Shown here one piece after another: positions 24,836 to 29,417 of a stretch of DNA of 29,417 nucleotides. This stretch comes from CALCTE01 sp045627885 (GTDB taxonomy: Bacteria > Bacillota > Clostridia > Oscillospirales > CAG-272). The stretch is from positions 1-29,417 of the forward strand of contig JAZQOM010000003.1 of the NCBI GenBank assembly GCA_045627885.1, written 5' to 3'. Position numbers and translations under genes: made by a program. Below the pieces are notes generated by a model. That model worked only from the letters and a program-made list of their open reading frames with translations, did not search any database and was not told the DNA's origin. Every line of letters starts with the position of its first letter. Position 1 is the first letter of the stretch.

Positions 24836-25654
24836 TTGAAAACCGTAATAGGAATTGATGTAGGCGGCAGCGCGACGAAAATAGTCGGATATCGGGACGG
24901 CAAGCTCCTTGACCCGATGTTCGTAAAGGCAAACGACCCGCTGACCTCCGCATACGGCGCATTCGGAAAATTCCTTGCCGAAAACAAAATGGGGCTCGAA
25001 GACATCGAAAGCATAAGAACGACGGGCGTCGGCTCGTCATACCTGCCCGACAATATTTACGGTCTCAAAACCGTAAATGTAAACGAATTCGAGTGCATCG
25101 CAAAAGGCGGAATGTATCTTACCGGACTTTCCAAGGCGATTGTAGTCAGCATGGGAACAGGTACGGCAATGGTCAGATGCTCGGACGGAAAGATAAGCTA
25201 TCTCGGCGGAACAGGCGTCGGCGGCGGTACGCTTACGGGGCTTTCGAGAGCGCTTATCGGAATGGACAGCGTGGCAAACATAAGCAAGCTTGCCGAAAGC
25301 GGCGACCTTACAAAGGTGGATTTGCGCGTCAGCGCCATCACGCAGAAAAATATGGCAGGGCTCCCGTCCGATATCACGGCGGCGAACTTCGCCAATTTTG
25401 ACGGCACTGCTTCAAAAGCGGATATCGCCGCGGGAATAATCAACCTCGTGCTCGAAACAATAGCGATGCTTTCGATATTCAACGCACGCGCTGCGGAAAT
25501 AGACGATATCGTCTTAACGGGAGCTTTGACCGAGATATCCCAGGCGCAAACGGCATCATACAACTTCTCGCGCTGGTTTAACAAGAATTTCATCATTCCC
25601 GAAAGAGCAAGATTTGCCACCGTAATCGGTGCGGCGTTGCCGGAGAACAAATAA
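24836..25654 (+). CDS. coaW: Type II pantothenate kinase
   Basis: This enzyme catalyses the first step of coenzyme A synthesis, phosphorylation of pantothenate. It has the ASKHA (actin/hexokinase-like) fold of eukaryotic and staphylococcal type II kinases rather than the CoaA or CoaX folds. The phosphate-1 motif is GIDVGGSATK at the N-terminus, and SMGTGTAMV, GGTGVGGGTL and VLTGALTE follow. Its 272 residues are within the usual size range. The start is TTG 24836, six bases after AGAGGGTG; the alternative GTG at 24827 lies inside that ribosome site. It is the last gene of the long operon. Confidence 0.92.
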   Translation: MKTVIGIDVGGSATKIVGYRDGKLLDPMFVKANDPLTSAYGAFGKFLAENKMGLEDIESIRTTGVGSSYLPDNIYGLKTVNVNEFECIAKGGMYLTGLSKAIVVSMGTGTAMVRCSDGKISYLGGTGVGGGTLTGLSRALIGMDSVANISKLAESGDLTKVDLRVSAITQKNMAGLPSDITAANFANFDGTASKADIAAGIINLVLETIAMLSIFNARAAEIDDIVLTGALTEISQAQTASYNFSRWFNKNFIIPERARFATVIGAALPENK

Positions 25655-25672
25655 GCGCAATTTCAAAAAAAT

Positions 25673-25703
25673 ACGGCTCTTTCCGTTCGGAAAGAGCCGT
25701 TTT
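25673..25703 (+). terminator. Rho-independent terminator after coaW
   Basis: ACGGCTCTTTCCG and CGGAAAGAGCCGT form a perfect 13-bp stem with a minimal loop, followed by TTTC. The next gene's ribosome site (AGGAGA) begins at once, so any read-through transcript would be translated. Confidence 0.85.
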
Positions 25704-25715
25704 CAGGAGAAATAT

Positions 25716-26552
25716 ATGTTAAAAAAGGCAAGAAAATTCTTTTTTGAAACAAATATGACATGGAAAGTCGTCGTGCTGCTTTCCGTCGCCTGCGGCGTTG
25801 CGGTCGGACTTTTAATGCTGCCGGACATACTTTCCGTCACATCGTTAAGGCAGCCCGGAATAAGCTTTGAGTTCTGGGTGCTTGCGGCACTGTTTGTGAT
25901 ATTGAACTGCAAAAAGCCCGTTGAGGCGGGACTGAAAGCATTTGTGTTCTTTCTGATAAGTCAGCCGCTTATATATCTTGTGCAGGTGCCGTTTTCGCAG
26001 ATGGGATGGAATCTGTTTTCATATTATCCGCGCTGGGGAATCATCACTCTGCTCACGCTTCCCGCAGGAATGCTCGCGTTCTTTGCAAAAAAGCAGAATT
26101 TCATCGGCGTCGCCGTGATAAGCGCGGCGAATCTCGTGCTGTGCATGGAGCTTCCGTCGTTTGTAAAATCGCTTGTGACGCGCTTTCCGAATATGCTGCT
26201 TGCCGTAGCTTTCATAGTATTTGAGATTGTATTTTTCGCGTTTCTTCTGTTCGACGCAAAAAAGCATCGTATCGCGGTTTTGGCGATAGCGGCAATTATG
26301 CTCGCGGTCTTTGCGGTCTTGCAAATTTCGCAGAACAAAACCGCGGCTTTTACAACGGAGCTTGACGGCAAAGCGCCGTTTGAGATAGTTTCGGAAACGC
26401 CCGACGCCGAAGTGAAGATTGACGGCAACAAGATTACCGTCAAGGCAGAATATTATTGCTCATTTCCGATAGATGTAAAGGATGCCGACGGCAATATGTT
26501 CACGCTCGAATTTTCGTACGGCGAATCCGGCGCATCGTGGAAAAGAGAATAG
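25716..26552 (+). CDS. Polytopic membrane protein with soluble C-terminal domain, unknown family
   Basis: This 278-residue protein has about seven hydrophobic segments (roughly residues 16-38, 52-67, 73-94, 106-124, 130-152, 160-180 and 188-206). A predicted extracytoplasmic domain of about 65 beta-rich residues ends in FSYGESGASWKRE. I do not recognise the family. The start ATG 25716 follows AGGAGA; the frame is open further upstream through the terminator but that part is not supported. Its GC content matches the core genome. It is the last gene before the AT-rich segment, and no terminator is seen after its stop. Confidence 0.75.
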   Translation: MLKKARKFFFETNMTWKVVVLLSVACGVAVGLLMLPDILSVTSLRQPGISFEFWVLAALFVILNCKKPVEAGLKAFVFFLISQPLIYLVQVPFSQMGWNLFSYYPRWGIITLLTLPAGMLAFFAKKQNFIGVAVISAANLVLCMELPSFVKSLVTRFPNMLLAVAFIVFEIVFFAFLLFDAKKHRIAVLAIAAIMLAVFAVLQISQNKTAAFTTELDGKAPFEIVSETPDAEVKIDGNKITVKAEYYCSFPIDVKDADGNMFTLEFSYGESGASWKRE

Positions 26553-26586
26553 CGTATCTTTCCCGTCGCCGCTGATGCCGCACCCG
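26553..26586. other. Composition boundary between core genome and AT-rich segment
   Basis: From the stop of the membrane protein to the point where DapF homology ends there is no recognisable gene. To the left codon use is GC-rich like the rest of the chromosome. To the right, coding sequence turns AT-rich and the dapF-like fragment is cut off. This is the probable breakpoint of an insertion, a deletion or an assembly join. Confidence 0.5.
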
Positions 26587-26735
26587 TATCGCAATCAAGC
26601 CATCCGCTCCAATGGAAAGTCTACGCGAACACAGTCTTTTCGCTATCGTCGGCATTTTTCTGCCGGTATGTTCTCCTCAATATTATTGATGAGGATAAAG
26701 TCACTTCCCGTACCCTGCATTTTTGTAAATTTTAT
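26587..26735 (-). pseudogene. dapF: Diaminopimelate epimerase (DapF) N-terminal fragment, frameshifted
   Basis: Reading the minus strand after CGGAGGTCACT gives ATA, then KFTKMQGTGSDFILI and NNIEENIPAEK. After one missing base in a run of A (about 26,660) the frame continues PTIAKRLCSRRLSIGADGLI. This is the typical DapF N-terminus (normally MKF.KM.G.GNDF... and GIGADG). Three defects show. The start codon is ATA where ATG is expected, although an in-frame ATG lies at 26720. There is a frameshift producing a stop (TAG) within about 30 codons. Homology ends near 26,587, before either catalytic Cys. The substrate-contacting Asn of GNDF is Ser. It lies 50 bases downstream of the MurT-like gene on the same strand, as if third in that operon. 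Confidence 0.78.
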
Positions 26736-26784
26736 AGTGACCTCCGATTTTCATACGGCTTCGTATAACGGTATACAAATCCAA

Positions 26785-27978
26785 TCAGCTGTTCTGACAA
26801 ATCCACATTGGTTTAACTATTCCGTTTTCGGCAAGTTCATTTCTTAAGCTTATCATAGCGGAATAATTACATATTATAAAACATAATTCTTTTTGTTTGA
26901 GAATTTCCGGGATGATTTTGTCGGACTCAATTAAGCAAATACGGTCTGCATAGTTCGGAGCCTTTTTAAGCATCTCTTTTCTTACAATATCACCGCAACT
27001 TCCGGATAAATATATAACATCGAAATATTGAAATAAAGGTTGATAATCATTCGATTCAATCCAGGTGTGATCCCTGTCATCTCCGGCAAAATCATTTATC
27101 ACCAGATATAACCTTGGAATTATGTGTTTACAAAGCTCCGAAAGAGTGCCCAGCGTTACATTCCATCCGGCAGTATTCTTCGCAAGAATCATTCTGATAT
27201 TAAAGCCGTCACCGCAAATTAATTCATTACGCCCAAAGACGGGATTCATTTCAGCAAGCGCCGAAAGTCCGTTTTCCCCAAGCTTTCCCATGGCTTTCAC
27301 TGCAGCAATAGCGGCAGCGGCATTTCTGCGGTTATATTCTCCCGGAATTGACAGTTTCAGCGGATAGTGTTCACCATCTACTACCGCATCCTCACCGTCC
27401 ACACTAAAAAAACTGTATTTCCACCCTTTTATTGATGTAAACTTCTCAATAAACCTACATTCTTCGTCTATACAGCATATTCCCGGGGTTGTATTTTTCA
27501 TTGCGCAAACAATATCGTTTGCGGCGTTTTCCGCTCCCTTAAATCTTGAAAACTGATCTCTGTAAATATTGGTTATTACAACGACCTTCGGATTTATCCG
27601 GGGCATACAGGTCAATGTGTACCTTTCGTCACATTCCAGAACGGCATACTTAATCCTTGCATGATACTTATCATCGCAGTTAAGACACATAACGGTAGCT
27701 ATACCGCTTGAAAGATTGGTTCCTACCTTATTACAGATATTTTCGGTATTTTCTGCGTCAAGCATTTTGGAAATCATATTGACAGTAGTTGTTTTTCCGT
27801 TAGTTCCCGTAACCACAATTGAATTCAGTTCCGGCGCAAGATGCCCGATAATATCCGGATCAATTCTCAATGCCTCATTCCCCGGCATATAAGTCCAGTC
27901 ATCGTTTTTGATATCACATTCTTGTTTTTTTGTTTTTGCCGCTCTAACAGCGGCTTTTATGCAATCATTGTTGTTCAT
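26785..27978 (-). CDS. MurT-like Mur ligase lacking the zinc ribbon
   Basis: This 397-residue ATP-dependent ligase has the Mur central domain and the DUF1727 C-terminal domain of MurT, the catalytic subunit that amidates D-Glu of lipid II together with GatD. MurT-like features: MPGNEALRIDP near 31; P-loop TGTNGKTTT at 57-65; VLECDE at 113-118; VITNIYRDQFSRF; IPGEYNRRNAAAA; LAKNTAGWN; and NDFAGDDRDHTW at 295-306, the region of the catalytic Asp in MurT. Between ~172 and 211, where MurT carries a Cys4 zinc ribbon, there is a shorter stretch with no CxxC pairs. No gatD follows. It therefore probably acts on another substrate. It is AT-rich, 97 bases downstream of the ATP-grasp gene, with AAGG about ten bases before its ATG. 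Confidence 0.85.
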   Translation of the reverse strand: MNNNDCIKAAVRAAKTKKQECDIKNDDWTYMPGNEALRIDPDIIGHLAPELNSIVVTGTNGKTTTVNMISKMLDAENTENICNKVGTNLSSGIATVMCLNCDDKYHARIKYAVLECDERYTLTCMPRINPKVVVITNIYRDQFSRFKGAENAANDIVCAMKNTTPGICCIDEECRFIEKFTSIKGWKYSFFSVDGEDAVVDGEHYPLKLSIPGEYNRRNAAAAIAAVKAMGKLGENGLSALAEMNPVFGRNELICGDGFNIRMILAKNTAGWNVTLGTLSELCKHIIPRLYLVINDFAGDDRDHTWIESNDYQPLFQYFDVIYLSGSCGDIVRKEMLKKAPNYADRICLIESDKIIPEILKQKELCFIICNYSAMISLRNELAENGIVKPMWICQNS

Positions 27979-28075
27979 TTATGTCATACCTTATATAAAG
28001 AATAGTTATACATTATGAGAACAGACTCATATTGGGGCGGCGCACGGTAATTTCATCACATTCCACGCAATCAAT
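27979..28075 (-). other. Spacer between ATP-grasp and MurT-like genes
   Basis: These 97 bases show no convincing -35/-10 pair, hairpin terminator or ORF on either strand. A weak AAGG ribosome site precedes the MurT-like start. The simplest reading is a non-coding spacer inside one transcript. Confidence 0.4.
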
Positions 28076-29368
28076 CTATTTTTCCTCAAGTTCAAATAAG
28101 GATTCGATATCGTTCTGCTCGATATCACGGACGATTTCGACCGAACGGGATATGGTCTCATAATCCGGCGCAGCAAAGGCAATAATGCCTCCGTTTGTAA
28201 TAAGGTCTACCGTACGCTTGTATACTGTGTTATCCCCCTTATCCTGGGAGTATTCATATCCGGGAAGCTCCTTGAATTTTTCATGAAACAGGGGTCTTTT
28301 TACATTCAAATCATAGGGGATACGCAGTATTTTGAGTATTCCGTGATATTTACCGCAGGCAAGTATATCCCTCTTGTCGGCAAGGAATTTATCGGGATTA
28401 AGATAGGATAAGAGGGCAATATCGGTCTCTCTGTTTCCGAACACCTTATAAACCCATGACCCTCTCATTGCAAATCCGCACGGTCTGAAGTTTGACTCAA
28501 TAAGCACCGGTCCATTATCATCAATTTTCAATTCACTGTGTGTAGGCCCTATTAAGACACCTATGGCATCAAGCGCCTTAAACATATAATCGGTTAATTC
28601 TTTGACTTCGGAAGAATTTATGGGAATCGTTTCAACGGTGTCGTATATTGGACCGACACCCGGAATAATTGTTTTTTTACAGACGAAAACTCCCGTGACC
28701 TTGTGAACGCCGTGATAAGTAACCGTATTAATTACATATTCAACACCGTCTATATATTCCTGTATGAGCACATCTTCACTTGCAAGGGTAGTATAATTGA
28801 TGCCCGATGCATTGACATTAAAGGCTTCTGTTACTTGTTCCTCATTATCGCAGACATATACCCCTCGGGTTCCAACGCCGCTGTTTGGTTTTACAATAAC
28901 TCTTTTGCATCCCGATTTTCTGAAAAAATCCAGTGCTTCATCCAAAGAAGATACGATTTTTCCCTTTATAGAACGCACACCATGTTTTTTTAGAGCCTGC
29001 TGACAGAGGTCTTTATATCTGAGGGTTTTGATTAGCGACGGGTCGTTGCAAGGTAGGTTAAGGTCATGCGCTAAACGGGTGGCAAGTTCTACTGCGATAT
29101 CCTGTCCGGGAATTACAGCAGCAGGATGCATTTTCCTCACCATTTCCAGTGTATCTTCATAAGATTTAGGGGCATCAATAATCTTTGGAATATTGGTTTC
29201 GTTCATATTTCTGAGATTTCTGTAAAGAATAGACCTTGTAAAACTAACCCATTCCGGCGGAACATACATTTCCATAAGTACCGGCTCATAGCCCATTTTT
29301 CTGCAATCCTCAATATAGTTGATTGAACTTGACTTGCATTCAATAAGAATAACCTTTTGTTTATTCAT
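28076..29368 (-). CDS. ATP-grasp ligase (amino-acid/peptide ligase-like)
   Basis: The 430-residue enzyme has an N-terminal Rossmann-like domain (VILIECKSSSINYIEDCR) and an ATP-grasp core: VIVKPNSGVGTRGVYV with Lys160, LIQEYIDGVEYVINT with Glu210, and a metal site in VLIESNFRPCG (Glu291, Asn293, Arg295). The layout resembles carboxylate-amine ligases that form dipeptides or amino-acid amides through acyl phosphates, as in BacD-type L-amino acid ligases. The substrate cannot be assigned. The C-terminal ~110 residues form a separate domain. ATG 29368 is chosen because GGAAGTG lies seven bases upstream; the in-frame ATG 29404 has a weak context. It precedes the MurT-like gene on the same strand and is AT-rich. 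Upstream genes may lie beyond the window. Confidence 0.88.
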   Translation of the reverse strand: MNKQKVILIECKSSSINYIEDCRKMGYEPVLMEMYVPPEWVSFTRSILYRNLRNMNETNIPKIIDAPKSYEDTLEMVRKMHPAAVIPGQDIAVELATRLAHDLNLPCNDPSLIKTLRYKDLCQQALKKHGVRSIKGKIVSSLDEALDFFRKSGCKRVIVKPNSGVGTRGVYVCDNEEQVTEAFNVNASGINYTTLASEDVLIQEYIDGVEYVINTVTYHGVHKVTGVFVCKKTIIPGVGPIYDTVETIPINSSEVKELTDYMFKALDAIGVLIGPTHSELKIDDNGPVLIESNFRPCGFAMRGSWVYKVFGNRETDIALLSYLNPDKFLADKRDILACGKYHGILKILRIPYDLNVKRPLFHEKFKELPGYEYSQDKGDNTVYKRTVDLITNGGIIAFAAPDYETISRSVEIVRDIEQNDIESLFELEEK

Positions 29369-29417
29369 AAATAACACTTCCGTATTTTTTTTTGAAACTT
29401 TCAAATTCCGAATAAGT

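Noticed and set aside
26482..26847. A 121-codon plus-strand ORF over the end of the membrane-protein gene and the intergenic region
   Set aside because: It overlaps a real gene in another frame and is antisense to the dapF-like fragment and the MurT-like 3' end. It has no family features.
1..29417. CRISPR array, tRNA or transposase
   Set aside because: I saw no regularly spaced direct repeats, no cloverleaf-like tRNA sequence and no transposase or integrase motifs anywhere in the window.

Overview
The window looks like chromosomal DNA of an anaerobic Gram-positive Clostridia, probably an uncultured gut Oscillospiraceae/Ruminococcaceae-type genome. This is inferred from gene content: soj-spo0J followed by serS, a DUF6514 protein, type II pantothenate kinase, YczE/DUF6198 membrane proteins, clostripain, strong AGGAGG-like ribosome sites and consensus sigma-A promoters. 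Most of it has moderate GC. Two segments are clearly AT-richer, about 11,930-12,850 and about 26,590-29,417, and look acquired.

Layout. (1) 1-3569, minus: a nonribosomal peptide synthetase reading C-A-PCP-C that is interrupted. At about position 205 the second condensation domain switches in frame into a HAMP-HisKA sensor kinase sequence, which suggests an assembly chimera or a recombination event. (2) 3570-5768: divergent promoters, a tandem DUF1508 protein, an AqpZ-type aquaporin and a YczE-type membrane protein. (3) 9236-5813, minus: a three-gene operon of HerA-like ATPase (DUF853), DUF6198 membrane protein and CapA-type lipoprotein, facing the previous genes across one shared bidirectional terminator. 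(4) 9397-11844: a large membrane-anchored clostripain-family protease. (5) 11,850-12,850: an AT-rich scar with a truncated type I restriction target-recognition domain and an unrecognised ORF. (6) 12,874-15,924: DUF6514, galE, and the KDPG aldolase/KDG kinase pair (eda-kdgK). (7) 16,106-25,654: a tight ten-gene run of soj, spo0J, serS, a two-helix membrane protein, a MORN-repeat membrane protein, trkA, trkH, walJ-like hydrolase, rlmH and coaW. It starts at a consensus promoter and ends in a strong hairpin. Several of these genes lie near the replication origin in Firmicutes. (8) 25,716-26,552: an unrecognised polytopic membrane protein.

(9) 26,587-29,417, minus, AT-rich: the most unusual part. 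An ATP-grasp ligase is followed by a MurT-like Mur ligase that lacks the zinc ribbon and has no GatD partner. After that comes a decayed fragment of a diaminopimelate epimerase (DapF) with its own ribosome site, a non-ATG start, a frameshift and a truncated end. Together they suggest a small peptide- or amide-forming biosynthetic cassette (ATP-grasp ligase, Mur ligase, epimerase), of which only the first two genes are intact here. Its product is unknown. No tRNA, rRNA, CRISPR array, transposase or T-box was seen.
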